Source: Paractinoplanes durhamensis
GTDB lineage: Bacteria > Actinomycetota > Actinomycetes > Mycobacteriales > Micromonosporaceae
Length of the DNA: 64,000 bases
Direction of reading: 5' to 3'
NCBI RefSeq assembly: GCF_016862175.1
Contig: NZ_BOML01000013.1
Location: 310,001 to 374,000 of the forward strand
Part shown: positions 28,225 to 36,107 of the stretch, one piece after another
Position numbering within the stretch: the first letter of the stretch is position 1
How the letters are laid out: each line of letters opens with the position of its first letter
Notes under the pieces: generated by a model
Database searches by the model: none
The model's input: the letters and a program-made list of their open reading frames with translations, nothing else
What the model was told of the DNA's origin: nothing
Program-made: the position numbers and the translations under genes

Positions 28225-28956
28225 GTGACGATGGATGAGCGCGCCGGCCGGGTGCTGCGGCTGATCACCGACGAGCCGGTGCGCGGCGGCGACGGCGACG
28301 GCGTCACCGGGGTGCTGCGCCGGCTGTGCAGCGCCGCCGAACGAGCCCTGTCCGCCCAGGGTGTGGGCGTGAGCGTGGGGGCCGAGGCCGGCGTGCCGGG
28401 CGTGGCCGCGGTGTCCGGGCCGGCCTGCCGGGCGCTCGAGGAGTTGCAGTTCACCCTGGGCGAGGGCCCGTGCCTGGAGGCGTTCAACCGGCGCCGGCCG
28501 GTGCTCGTCCCCGACCTGGCCGACGAGTCGCCCGGGCGGTGGCCGGCCTACCTGCCGGCCCTGCACGAACAGGGCGTGCAGGCGGTGTTCGCCTTCCCGT
28601 TGCAGATCGGCGCCGCCCGCCTCGGCACCCTCGACATCTTCCGCGGCCGGCCGGGCTCCCTGACCGCCGGCGAGCTGCGGGACGCGCTGACCTTCGCCGA
28701 CGTGGCGGTCACGACGTTGCTGGACGGTCAGGCGCAGGCGCCGCCGGGAGCCGCGGCCGACGGGCTCGACGAGGTGATGGGGCAGCGCGCGGAGGTCTTC
28801 CAGGCCCAGGGAATGGTGTCGGTGCAGCTCAGGGTCACGCTCAGCGACGCGCTGGCCCGGCTGCGTGCCCACGCGTACGCGGAGGATCGCGCGTTGGGAG
28901 AGGTAGCGCGCGACGTGGTGGCGCGTAGGCTTTCGTTCGGCAGCGGCCAGTCGTGA
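28225..28956 (+). CDS. GAF and ANTAR domain protein (RNA-binding antiterminator type)
   Basis: The 243-residue cytoplasmic regulator starts at GTG 28225 (or ATG 28231). Residues about 10-165 are a GAF domain (LEELQFTLGEGPCLEAF is the conserved core). The C-terminal 55 residues are an ANTAR domain (EVFQAQGMVSVQLRVTLSDA, then LRAHAYAEDRALGEVARDVV). ANTAR domains bind paired hairpins in mRNA and prevent termination; the GAF part senses a ligand. It is followed 40 bp later by a second GAF-ANTAR gene. The 28,020-28,224 interval upstream is the divergent control region shared with the glycosidase. Confidence 0.88.
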   Translation: MTMDERAGRVLRLITDEPVRGGDGDGVTGVLRRLCSAAERALSAQGVGVSVGAEAGVPGVAAVSGPACRALEELQFTLGEGPCLEAFNRRRPVLVPDLADESPGRWPAYLPALHEQGVQAVFAFPLQIGAARLGTLDIFRGRPGSLTAGELRDALTFADVAVTTLLDGQAQAPPGAAADGLDEVMGQRAEVFQAQGMVSVQLRVTLSDALARLRAHAYAEDRALGEVARDVVARRLSFGSGQS

Positions 28957-28996
28957 CCGCCGTCGGCACGGTTTCCGGACAAGGGTGGGAGGCCCC

Positions 28997-29722
28997 GTGA
29001 CCACCGTTTCCGCCGAACGGCTCGCAACCCTGTTCGTCGAGGTCGCCGACACGCTGATCGACGACTTCGACGTGGTCGAGTTCCTGCAGATGCTCACCCA
29101 GCGGGTGGCCGACCTGTTCGACACCGGCGAGGCCGGGCTGATGCTCGCCGATCATCGCAACAGGCTGAATTTCATGGCCGCCTCCGACGAGAGCGCCCGC
29201 CTGATGGAGTTGTTCCAACTTCAATATGGTGACGGTCCGTGCCTGGACGCCTTCCGCACCGCCCGCCCGGTGACCAACGTGAACCTGGCCGCCGCGGCCG
29301 GCAAATGGCCCGAGTTCGCACCGCGCGCCGCCCAGGCCGGATTCCAGTCGGTGCACGCGTTCCCGCTGCGGCTGCGCCGGGAGGTGATCGGCGCGATGGG
29401 CGTGTTCGGCAGCGCCACCGAGCTGGACGACGCGGACACCCTGATCGTGCAGTCCCTGGCCGACGTCGCGGTGATCGGCCTCCTGCAGGAACGGTCCATC
29501 CGCCGGGGCGAGGCCCTCACCGAACAACTACAGGGCGCCCTGAACAGCCGCGTCATCATCGAGCAGGCGAAGGGCGTGGTGGCTCAGGCCTACGGCGTGA
29601 ACCCCGACGAGGCGTACGCCCTGATCCGCGCTTTCTCCCGCAACACCAACCGGCACCTCAGCGAGGTAGCCGCCACCATCGTCAACGAGCTCCCGGCCCT
29701 GCCGAACCTGACGACTCGCTGA
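28997..29722 (+). CDS. GAF and ANTAR domain protein
   Basis: The 241-residue paralogue of the preceding gene starts at GTG 28997 with GGGAGG five bases upstream. The GAF domain (residues about 20-165) keeps FQLQYGDGPCLDAFRTARPV. The ANTAR domain (about 180-235) is canonical: LNSRVIIEQAKGVVAQAYG, then ALIRAFSRNTNRHLSEVA. It is the better conserved of the pair. Tandem GAF-ANTAR genes suggest a heterodimer or two-signal antiterminator. No nearby target leader with twin hairpins was found. Confidence 0.92.
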   Translation: MTTVSAERLATLFVEVADTLIDDFDVVEFLQMLTQRVADLFDTGEAGLMLADHRNRLNFMAASDESARLMELFQLQYGDGPCLDAFRTARPVTNVNLAAAAGKWPEFAPRAAQAGFQSVHAFPLRLRREVIGAMGVFGSATELDDADTLIVQSLADVAVIGLLQERSIRRGEALTEQLQGALNSRVIIEQAKGVVAQAYGVNPDEAYALIRAFSRNTNRHLSEVAATIVNELPALPNLTTR

Positions 29723-29913
29723 CGTCACCGGCGGCAGGCCGCCAGGATCAGGGCGCTGACGCGGCCGCCGGCGTCGCGCGCGCCGCCCGTACCCGGTCGG
29801 TTGAACTCTGATGTCGGACTTATCGGGTTTTGGGGTTTAAAGGACTGTTTTGTGGGAGGGTCGGCGCGGGCCGCGTCCAGCCGCGGATGCGCACCGGGCC
29901 GTGGAGGCACGTC

Positions 29914-30798
29914 ATGACACTCGAATCCGCTCTCTCCCGCCGTGCTCTGCTGGCCGGCGTCGGGCTCACCGCCGGCGCCGCCGCCGGCCTGCTCGGGGGC
30001 GCGCCCGCGCTCGCCAAGGCCGGCGACGCGGTGACCGCCTACCACGGGGTCTCCGGCGCGGTTCACCAGCAGCGTTTCGACAGCCTCATCCAGCAGGGCT
30101 ACCGGATGATCTCGGTCAGCGTCTACGGGAGCCGGTTCAGTCCGCTCTACGCCGCCGTCTGGGTGCAGCGCGGCGGGCCGGCCTGGGCCGCGCTGCACGG
30201 ACTCAACGCCGCCGGCTATCAGGCGCGGTTCGACCAACTCACCGCGGACGGCTACGTCGCCACCCGGGTCAGTGCCACCGGCAGCCGGGTCGACCCGGTG
30301 TTCGCCGCGATCTTCGAGCAGCGGCCGCCCGGCACCTGGCAGGCCCGGCACGGCCTGGTCGACGGGGCCGCCACCACCCCGGGCACGCTGTCGAACCTGA
30401 TGTCCTGGGCGCGCACCAACAACTGCATCCCCACCTCGCTGGCGATCTACGGCGGCGCCGCCGACCGCACCTACGCCGCCACCGTCCTGCCCAACGCGGG
30501 TGGGGTCGGCTGGCGGGCGCACCAGATGGGCTCGTCCAGTGACTACCAGGGCTGGTTCAACCAGTACACCCAGCTGGGGATGCGGCCGACCGTGGTCGAC
30601 GCGTCCGACGCCCTGCAGTACGCGGCGATCTTCACCAACGACAGCGTCGGCCCCTGGGTCGCCCGGCACGACCAGACGTCCGCGCAGTACCAGACCGAGT
30701 TCGACACCCAGGCCGCGCAGGGCCGATTCCCGATCTCGGTGCAGGGCGGCGGCCTCGGCGCGGGCATCCGGTACGCATCGGTGTTCGCCGCGGTCTGA
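29914..30798 (+). CDS. Tat-exported protein made of BTRD1-type tandem repeats
   Basis: The ATG at 29914 has GGAGG six bases upstream. The N-terminus is a twin-arginine signal (LSRRALLAGVGLTAGAAAG). The mature part of about 260 residues consists of about five repeats of the bacterial tandem repeat domain 1 type, each with a pattern like RFDSLIQQGYRMISVSVYG followed by YAAVWVQRGGPAW and a short W-x-A-x-H motif. These domains often accompany polyglycine hydrolases or beta-lactamase-fold enzymes, but no catalytic domain is present here. It may bind a wall or substrate component. The 29,723-29,913 interval upstream holds only its promoter region. Confidence 0.8.
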   Translation: MTLESALSRRALLAGVGLTAGAAAGLLGGAPALAKAGDAVTAYHGVSGAVHQQRFDSLIQQGYRMISVSVYGSRFSPLYAAVWVQRGGPAWAALHGLNAAGYQARFDQLTADGYVATRVSATGSRVDPVFAAIFEQRPPGTWQARHGLVDGAATTPGTLSNLMSWARTNNCIPTSLAIYGGAADRTYAATVLPNAGGVGWRAHQMGSSSDYQGWFNQYTQLGMRPTVVDASDALQYAAIFTNDSVGPWVARHDQTSAQYQTEFDTQAAQGRFPISVQGGGLGAGIRYASVFAAV

Positions 30799-30895
30799 AC
30801 AGCCGCGACACTGGACGGCATGACCCGCTTCGACGCGGCCGTGCCGGGCTCGGGAATCATCACCGCGCAGGGCGAGCTCCGAACGGCGTAATCTA

Positions 30896-30934
30896 TTGAT
30901 CTCCTATGGTTGATGGATAGATACGGGAGAAACC
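30896..30934 (+). promoter_or_regulatory. predicted promoter and operator of the + strand sulfur genes
   Basis: TTGATC (30896-30901) and TAGATA (30918-30923) are spaced by 16 bases. A CCTAT...ATAG palindrome-like element (30903-30920) overlaps spacer and -10. GGGAGA (30925-30930) is the ribosome binding site of the GTG at 30935. The same TTGATC-N16-TAG arrangement occurs at the divergent end of the locus (51264-51237). Confidence 0.5.
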
Positions 30935-32071
30935 GTGCGATTTCAGGTCCTCGACATCCTGCCGCACCTCACGAACCCGGTCACCGGCCGCGAGATCCGG
31001 CCGGACGAGCGCTTCGCCCAGGCCCTGACCTCGGCCCGCTACGCCGAGCAGTTCGGCTACGACGCCGTGGCGCTCGGCGAGCGGCACGCCGGCGCGTTCC
31101 TGTCCAGCGGGGTCGGCGTCCTGCTCGGCGCGATCGCCGCCACCACCAGCCGGGTGCGCATCCAGACCGGCGTCTCGGTGCTGTCGATCCACGACCCGCT
31201 GCGCGCCGCCGAGGACTACGCCACCGTCGACCAGCTCTCCCGCGGCCGGCTCGAGCTGGTCATCGGCAAGGGCAACGAGCTGCGCCAGCTGCCGATGTTC
31301 AACATCGAGAACGGCGAGCAGTGGGACGCGCTGGCCGAGAAGTACGGTCTGCTGCGCCGGCTGTGGCGCGAGGAAAATGTCACCTGGCAGGGCCGGTTCC
31401 GCGGCCCGCTCGACGGAGTGACCAGCCTGCCCAGGCCGTACGCGGGGGCACCGCGGATCTGGCACGGCTCGGCCACCACGCTCACCTCGGCCGAGCTCGC
31501 CGCCGAGTGGGGCGATCCGCTCTTCTCCGCCAACGCGATCCAGCCCCGCGACAACTACACCGTCCTGATCGACCACTACCGGCAGCGGTACGCCGAACGC
31601 GGCCACGACCCTCGGTTCGCCTACGTCGCGGCGGGCGCCGGCTTCCTCTACCTCGCCGACACCACCCAACAGGCACGAGAAGCCTTCGGACCGACGTACG
31701 AACGGATCGTCGCCTACTTCAACCAGCCCGGAAACCACACGCCCGGCAACGAGATGACCTTCTCGGACATCGACGACGCGATCGCCCGCGGGCCGGTCCT
31801 GGTCGGCTCGCCGCAGCAGATCGCCGAGAAGATCCTGTGGTTCCACGAGGGTTTCGGGCACGACCTGCAGTCGTTCAGCCTGCCCACGATGATCCCGCAC
31901 GAGCAGCAGCTGACCATGCTCGAGCGGCTCGCCGCCGAGGTGCTCCCGGTCGTCCGCAAGGCCGCGCCGACCACGCTGTGGAGCGACGCGGACCCGTACG
32001 GCGGGCGGCCCGCCGCGCACGGCCGCACGGTCGCCGACGCCGCCGCGGAGATCGAGAAGGCGACGTCATGA
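30935..32071 (+). CDS. LLM-class (luciferase-like) flavin-dependent monooxygenase
   Basis: The 378-residue TIM-barrel protein has luciferase-like features: FGYDAVALGERHAGAF after the second strand, TSRVRIQTGVSVLSIHDPLR, and the DQLSRGRLELVIGKGN phosphate-binding region. The C-terminal extension (VLVGSPQQIAEKILWFHEGF) is usual for this class. It should use FMNH2 (or F420H2) and O2 to oxidise an organosulfur or related substrate. The GTG start follows GGGAGA by four bases. It lies 44 bp ahead of the cysteine synthase-like gene, linking C-S cleavage to sulfide capture. Confidence 0.9.
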   Translation: MRFQVLDILPHLTNPVTGREIRPDERFAQALTSARYAEQFGYDAVALGERHAGAFLSSGVGVLLGAIAATTSRVRIQTGVSVLSIHDPLRAAEDYATVDQLSRGRLELVIGKGNELRQLPMFNIENGEQWDALAEKYGLLRRLWREENVTWQGRFRGPLDGVTSLPRPYAGAPRIWHGSATTLTSAELAAEWGDPLFSANAIQPRDNYTVLIDHYRQRYAERGHDPRFAYVAAGAGFLYLADTTQQAREAFGPTYERIVAYFNQPGNHTPGNEMTFSDIDDAIARGPVLVGSPQQIAEKILWFHEGFGHDLQSFSLPTMIPHEQQLTMLERLAAEVLPVVRKAAPTTLWSDADPYGGRPAAHGRTVADAAAEIEKATS

Positions 32072-32089
32072 CTCCGTGAACTCTGAATT

Positions 32090-32106
32090 CCTATTCTGCT
32101 GATAGG
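32090..32106 (+). promoter_or_regulatory. palindromic operator-like element CCTAT-N7-ATAGG
   Basis: A 17-bp element with perfect 5-bp arms lies 8 bases before the ATG of the cysteine synthase-like gene. Related copies are at 30903-30920, 51228-51244 and (half site) 43687-43692. Confidence 0.5.
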
Positions 32107-32114
32107 TTATCGGA

Positions 32115-33542
32115 ATGAGCGTTCTCGATGCCATCGGCGAAACGCCGCTGATCCGGCTCACCCGGGTGACCGCGGGGATCGCCGCCGCGGTCCACCTCAA
32201 GGCCGAGTTCCTCAACCCCGGCGGCAGCGTCAAGGACCGGGCCGCGCTCTCGATGGTCAACGCCGCCGAGGCATCCGGCGAGCTGAAGCCGGGCGGCGTG
32301 ATCGTCGAGGGCACATCCGGCAACACCGGCATCGGGCTGGCCATCGTCGGGGCGCAGCGCGGCTACCGGACCATCGTCGTGGTGCCCGACAAGAGCAGCG
32401 CGGAGAAGGTCGCGACGCTGCGGGCGTACGGCGCCGAGGTGGTCGTCACCACCGGCGGGGTCACCCGCGACGACCCTCGGCACGTCTCCCAGGTCGCCGC
32501 CCGGCTGGCCGAGGAGACGCCGGACGCCTGGCTGGCCGGGCAGTACGACAACCCCGCCAACCCCGGCGCCCACCTGGCCACGACCGGCCCGGAGATCTGG
32601 CGGCAGACCGGCGGCCGGGTCACCCACTTCGTGGCCGGCGTCGGCACCGGCGGCACGATCAGCGGCGCCGGCGCCTATCTGCACGAGACCGGCCCGGTCA
32701 CGATCGTCGGCGCCGACCCACAAAGCTCGGCCTACGGCGGCGGGGACGGCAGTCCGTACTACGTGGAGAGCATCGGCCACTACGTCCACCCGGACACGGT
32801 CGAGGACGTGTGGCCGCAGTCCTACCACCCGGCGGTGGTGGACCGCCTGGAGCGGGTCACCGACCGGGAGTCGATCGAGATGACCCGCCGGCTGGCCCGC
32901 GAGGAGGGCATCCTGGTCGGCGCCTCGACCGGGACGGCGGTGGTGGCGGCCCTGCGGGTGGCCCGCGAGCTCGGACCGGATGCGCTGGTGGTGGTGCTCG
33001 CGCCCGACTCGGGCCGGGCCTACCTGTCGAAGTACTTCGACGACGGCTGGCTGCGGCGGGCCGGTTTCCCGGCCCCACCGGCGCCCGGGCCGCTGGTCGG
33101 CGACGGCCCGGTGCAGCCGCCGGCCTTCGCCCCAGCCGGCGACCGGGCCGAAGACCCGGCCGGCGACCGGGCCGAAACCCCAGCCGGCGACCGGGCCGAA
33201 ACCCCAGCCGGCGACCGGGCCGAAAACCCAGCTGACCAGCAGGTCGAAGACCCGGCCGGCGGGCAGGTCGGTGACGTCGATGCCGCGCCGACCGGTGTCG
33301 CCCTGCTCGTGCTCCCCCGCTCGACGCCGTCGGACGACGCCCCGGCCCCCGGCGACGTCGTCGGCTGGGTCGACGGCTCTTGGCCGGAGACACCGCACCC
33401 CCTGCCGACGGTCGGGGTCGGCGAGCCGGTCGCCGAGGCGCTGGCCCGCACCCCGGCCGACGCCACCTGGCTGGCCGTCCTGACCGACGGCCGGATCACC
33501 GGCGTGATCACCCGCTCGGCCCTGACCGAGCTGCCCTGGTGA
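32115..33542 (+). CDS. PLP-dependent cysteine synthase / cystathionine beta-synthase-like enzyme with degenerate CBS tail
   Basis: Residues 1-310 are a fold-type II PLP enzyme: the Schiff-base lysine is Lys40 (NPGGSVKDRAAL), the substrate loop is EGTSGNTGIGLA, the phosphate loop is GVGTGGTISG, and SESIGH-like YVESIGHYV is present. It should form cysteine or cystathionine from an activated serine and a thiol or sulfide. Residues about 340-390 are a repetitive linker (four PAGDRAE(D/T/N) units). The last 80 residues resemble parts of a CBS-domain pair (VGEPVAEALARTPADATWLA, then ITGVITRSALTELP) but are incomplete. It is downstream of the monooxygenase. Confidence 0.9.
   Translation: MSVLDAIGETPLIRLTRVTAGIAAAVHLKAEFLNPGGSVKDRAALSMVNAAEASGELKPGGVIVEGTSGNTGIGLAIVGAQRGYRTIVVVPDKSSAEKVATLRAYGAEVVVTTGGVTRDDPRHVSQVAARLAEETPDAWLAGQYDNPANPGAHLATTGPEIWRQTGGRVTHFVAGVGTGGTISGAGAYLHETGPVTIVGADPQSSAYGGGDGSPYYVESIGHYVHPDTVEDVWPQSYHPAVVDRLERVTDRESIEMTRRLAREEGILVGASTGTAVVAALRVARELGPDALVVVLAPDSGRAYLSKYFDDGWLRRAGFPAPPAPGPLVGDGPVQPPAFAPAGDRAEDPAGDRAETPAGDRAETPAGDRAENPADQQVEDPAGGQVGDVDAAPTGVALLVLPRSTPSDDAPAPGDVVGWVDGSWPETPHPLPTVGVGEPVAEALARTPADATWLAVLTDGRITGVITRSALTELPW
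33132..33227 (+). repeat. four tandem 24-bp repeats inside the cysteine synthase-like gene
   Basis: Four near-identical 24-bp units encode P-A-G-D-R-A-E plus D, T, T and N in turn. They keep the frame and lengthen the linker between the PLP domain and the degenerate CBS region. Copy number is likely to vary between strains. Confidence 0.85.
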
Positions 33543-33610
33543 CCGTGATCCGCACCGCGCACCCGCACGAGTGGCCGAGCGTCGGAGAACTCACCCGCGG
33601 TACGCCGTGA
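33539..33610 (+). pseudogene. truncated GNAT acetyltransferase (first 23 codons only)
   Basis: A GTG overlapping the cysteine synthase-like stop (GTGA) starts VIRTAHPHEWPSVGELT, a typical GNAT N-terminus. The frame then stops after 23 codons, at the point where the sequence turns into the 3' end of a minus-strand epoxide-hydrolase-like gene. The rest of the GNAT gene has been lost by a deletion or rearrangement. Confidence 0.5.
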
Positions 33611-33770
33611 CGAACGCGTCCCGCACCCCGGCCGGCACGCCGTTCCCGTCGTAGGTGCCGGCGCGCAGGAAGAAGTCGAGGTACTCCCCCTCGTGCCCGG
33701 CCACGACCTCTTCCGCCAGGCCCGGGACGCCGTGGAAACCCAACCACCACGGTGGAGCGAAATCCTCCGC
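33591..33770 (-). pseudogene. C-terminal remnant of an epoxide-hydrolase-like alpha/beta hydrolase
   Basis: Sixty codons ending at 33591 read APPWWLGFHGVPGLAEEVV, then GHEGEYLDFFLRAGTY and VRDAFVTAYRG. This matches the cap region and following helices of epoxide hydrolase-like enzymes (WWMGFHQVPGLPE...EREYLRFF). No catalytic nucleophile, start codon or upstream part is present. Upstream sequence becomes repetitive and non-coding. It abuts the GNAT remnant at the presumed deletion junction. Confidence 0.6.
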
Positions 33771-33829
33771 GCCCGGCAGTCCACGACCGCCCGGCCTGAC
33801 CTGCCGCCTGACCAGCGGGCCGAAGGCCG

Positions 33830-33880
33830 GTGGGCCAACCACCGGGCGGGTCGAAGGTAAGTGGGCCAACCACCGGGCGG
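33830..33880. repeat. direct repeat of 20 bp in a non-coding, repeat-rich interval
   Basis: Two identical 20-bp copies (33830-33849 and 33861-33880) are separated by 11 bases. The first can fold, through a 7-bp stem at its edge. Around them (33771-33943) the octamer GCCTGACC recurs at least four times. This interval holds remnants and repeats but no intact gene. Confidence 0.8.
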
Positions 33881-33943
33881 CCTGACCGGCGGGCCCAAGA
33901 CCCGCCCGGCCTGACCAAGCGATCCGGCGGCCTGACCCGGCGT

Positions 33944-35233
33944 TCACCAAGCGGGCGTCGGTGCCGCTGCCTGGAAGTGGCCGCGCAGCGTGGTGGTCTC
34001 GTACTCGTGGCGGTAGAGGCCTCGGCGGCGCAGGATCGGCACCAGCTCGTCGGCGATCACCTCCAGGCCGTCGGCCAGGACGTCCGGCTGCAGGTTGAAA
34101 CCGTCGATCGCGCCCGCGTGGAACCAGTCCTCGATGTGGTCGGCCAACTGCTCGGGAGTGCCGACGAAACCCGCGTGGCCGGAACCGGTGTAGCGGGTCT
34201 GCTTCAGGTATTCGCGGACCGTGGGGTTGGTGCGGCGGATCTGGGTCACGATCGACTCGCGGAAGCCGATGCTGCCCTGGAACGTCTGCGGGTCGGCGGG
34301 GGCGGCCAGGACGTCCTCCGGGAACGGCTCGTCCAGCTCCAGCTTCGACGCGTCGTAGCCGATCGACTGGGACAGCCAACCGATCGAGTAGGACGCGGGG
34401 CCGGCGTCGTACAGCTCGTCGCTGCGCCGTTTTGCCTCCTCCTCGGTGCTGCCCAGGCTCAGCAGCAGGCCGGGCAGGATCTTCACGTCGTCCGGGGACC
34501 GGCCGTTGTCCCGGGCGTAGCCCTTGACCAGGCGGTAGTGCTCGATCGCCTGCTGTTTGGTCAGCTCGGCCGCGAACACGCCCTCGGCCACCCGGCCGGC
34601 CAGCGCCCGGCCCTTCGCCGAGCCGCCGGCCTGCAGCAGCACCGGGCGGCCCTGCGCGGACGGCGGCACCCGCAACCGGCCGTCGACGTCGAAGAACTCG
34701 CCGTGGTGGTGGATGTCATGGCCGGTGGCGGCCGACTCCCACAGCGCGGTGGCGACGTCGACGAACTCGGACGCCCGCTCGTAACGGTCGTCGCGCAACG
34801 GCACGTCGGCGAGGCCGAAGTTGCGGGCGGACACCGCGCCGCGGGTGGTGACGATGTTCCAGCCGACCCGGCCGCCGGACAGCACGTCGGCGGAGAGGAG
34901 GCGCTGGGCCAGCTCGTACGGGTCGTTGAAGGTCGTCGAGGCGGTCGACACCAGGCCGACGTGTGAGGTGGCGCCGGCGACGTAACCCCAGTTCACGGTC
35001 GGTTCCAGCTTGATCGGGTTGGCGTCGTAGGCGGGATCGCCGAGGGCCGGGCCGTCGGCCAGGAAGATCGCGTCGAGGGTGCCGCGCTCGGCGGTGCGGC
35101 CGATGCCCTCCCAGTAGGCGGGGTCGACGAAGGAGTCCTTCGCCAGCAGCGGCGACTGCCAGGCGGCCGGCAGGTAGCCGAGGACGAGCACGTTGATGCC
35201 GAGGATGACGTGCCCCGTGCGGCGGTCGGTCAT
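33944..35233 (-). CDS. NtaA/SnaA/DszA-family FMN-dependent monooxygenase
   Basis: The 429-residue luciferase-like protein has the long-form features of the NtaA/DszA family: an N-terminal NVLVLGYLPAAWQSP, WGYVAGATSHVGLVSTASTTF, then LSGGRVGWNIVTTRG, which is the family signature, and a C-terminal FVGTPEQLADHIEDWFHAG. It should oxidise an S- or N-heteroatom substrate with FMNH2 supplied by a separate reductase. The ATG at 35233 is preceded by GGAAAGAG. It is the last gene of the minus-strand sulfur run, separated from the previous gene by the 17-bp repeats. Confidence 0.92.
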   Translation of the reverse strand: MTDRRTGHVILGINVLVLGYLPAAWQSPLLAKDSFVDPAYWEGIGRTAERGTLDAIFLADGPALGDPAYDANPIKLEPTVNWGYVAGATSHVGLVSTASTTFNDPYELAQRLLSADVLSGGRVGWNIVTTRGAVSARNFGLADVPLRDDRYERASEFVDVATALWESAATGHDIHHHGEFFDVDGRLRVPPSAQGRPVLLQAGGSAKGRALAGRVAEGVFAAELTKQQAIEHYRLVKGYARDNGRSPDDVKILPGLLLSLGSTEEEAKRRSDELYDAGPASYSIGWLSQSIGYDASKLELDEPFPEDVLAAPADPQTFQGSIGFRESIVTQIRRTNPTVREYLKQTRYTGSGHAGFVGTPEQLADHIEDWFHAGAIDGFNLQPDVLADGLEVIADELVPILRRRGLYRHEYETTTLRGHFQAAAPTPAW

Positions 35234-35245
35234 GGTTGTCTCTTT

Positions 35246-35296
35246 CCGGGTTTCACAGAGGGCCGGGTTTCACAGAGGGCCGGGTTTCACAGAGGG
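35246..35296. repeat. three perfect 17-bp tandem repeats, plus a degenerate fourth
   Basis: Three identical head-to-tail 17-bp units (35246-35262, 35263-35279, 35280-35296) are followed by a diverged fourth copy (about 35297-35311). They fill the gap between the short luciferase-like gene and the start of the last monooxygenase gene, just ahead of its ribosome binding site. Confidence 0.95.
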
Positions 35297-35303
35297 CCAG
35301 GGA

Positions 35304-36107
35304 TCACAGGGACGGGTTCGGCGCGGGCACGGCGAACGCGGGCCGGCCGCCCACCGCACGGGCCGGAGCGGACAGGCCGAGGGCGGCGCGCAGCGGGCCC
35401 GGCGGCACAGGCGTGAAGGCCCTGCTCTCGATGTCGGTCAGGATCTCGGCGAGGCTCTGGCCGGCGACCGGCCGCAGCAGCGTGCCGGGGCCGACGATCA
35501 GGTCGATCGGGGCCGAGTCGGCGACGACGTCGTCGGGGCCGGTCGGATACCAGGCGATCAGCGACGCTCCGGTGGGTGGTTCCGGCACGTTGAGCGGGCC
35601 GGCGACGGAGTAGACGCCGTCGTGGTCGATGTGCACGATCCGGTCCGACTGCACCAGGATGCCGGTCTCCCGGTCGCCGATGACCGAGTCGTACGGCCAG
35701 CTCTGTTCGAGGGCCCGCACGACCCGCGCCGCGTCGATCGCGGTCGCCGCGGTCAGCGGCAGCCCGCCCGGCTCGGGCACCGCGTAGGCATCGGCCGCCC
35801 CGAACAGCACGCCGCTGCGCCCGCGCGAAAGGTGCCCGAGCGAGGCGACCCGGCGGGCGAGGTTGTAGGGCTGGTCACGCTGCGGGCTGGCAACGATCAA
35901 AAACCGGGCTTGCCGGGTACGGGCGGCCAGGCTTGCGCCGATCGCGCTGCTGTCCAGCGTCACCGGCGACGGGCCGCTGCCGTCGATCCGGTCGATGCCG
36001 AGCACGGTGTACGCGAGCGGCAGCGCCTCCCAGCGGGCCAGCAGCGCCGGGTTCCCGGCCAGCTCGATGAGGTGCGGCCCGGCGAGGCCGAGGGCGAGGT
36101 GGGTCAT
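35304..36107 (-). CDS. short, divergent luciferase-like protein
   Basis: The 267-residue protein overlaps the preceding gene by an ATGA. It keeps parts of the luciferase-like fold, notably QPYNLARRVASLGHLSRGRS, which parallels the PYHLARQLISLDHLSGGRA of its neighbours, but lacks the usual C-terminal third and starts with an atypical MTHLALGLAGPHLIELAG. It is much shorter than the 370-430 residues of the family. It could be a non-catalytic partner subunit, like the beta subunit of luciferase. A decayed enzyme seems less likely, because the frame and coupling are intact. Confidence 0.65.
   Translation of the reverse strand: MTHLALGLAGPHLIELAGNPALLARWEALPLAYTVLGIDRIDGSGPSPVTLDSSAIGASLAARTRQARFLIVASPQRDQPYNLARRVASLGHLSRGRSGVLFGAADAYAVPEPGGLPLTAATAIDAARVVRALEQSWPYDSVIGDRETGILVQSDRIVHIDHDGVYSVAGPLNVPEPPTGASLIAWYPTGPDDVVADSAPIDLIVGPGTLLRPVAGQSLAEILTDIESRAFTPVPPGPLRAALGLSAPARAVGGRPAFAVPAPNPSL

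Noticed and set aside
30820..30891. 23-codon frame (MTRFDAAVPGSGI...) just before the sulfur promoter, looking like a flavoprotein N-terminus
   Set aside because: Too short, weak ribosome binding site, and it does not match the leader-peptide pattern; could be a remnant but cannot be supported.
33121..33943. CRISPR-like array suggested by closely spaced repeats
   Set aside because: Units are contiguous or irregular, without constant repeats and unique spacers, and no cas genes are near.
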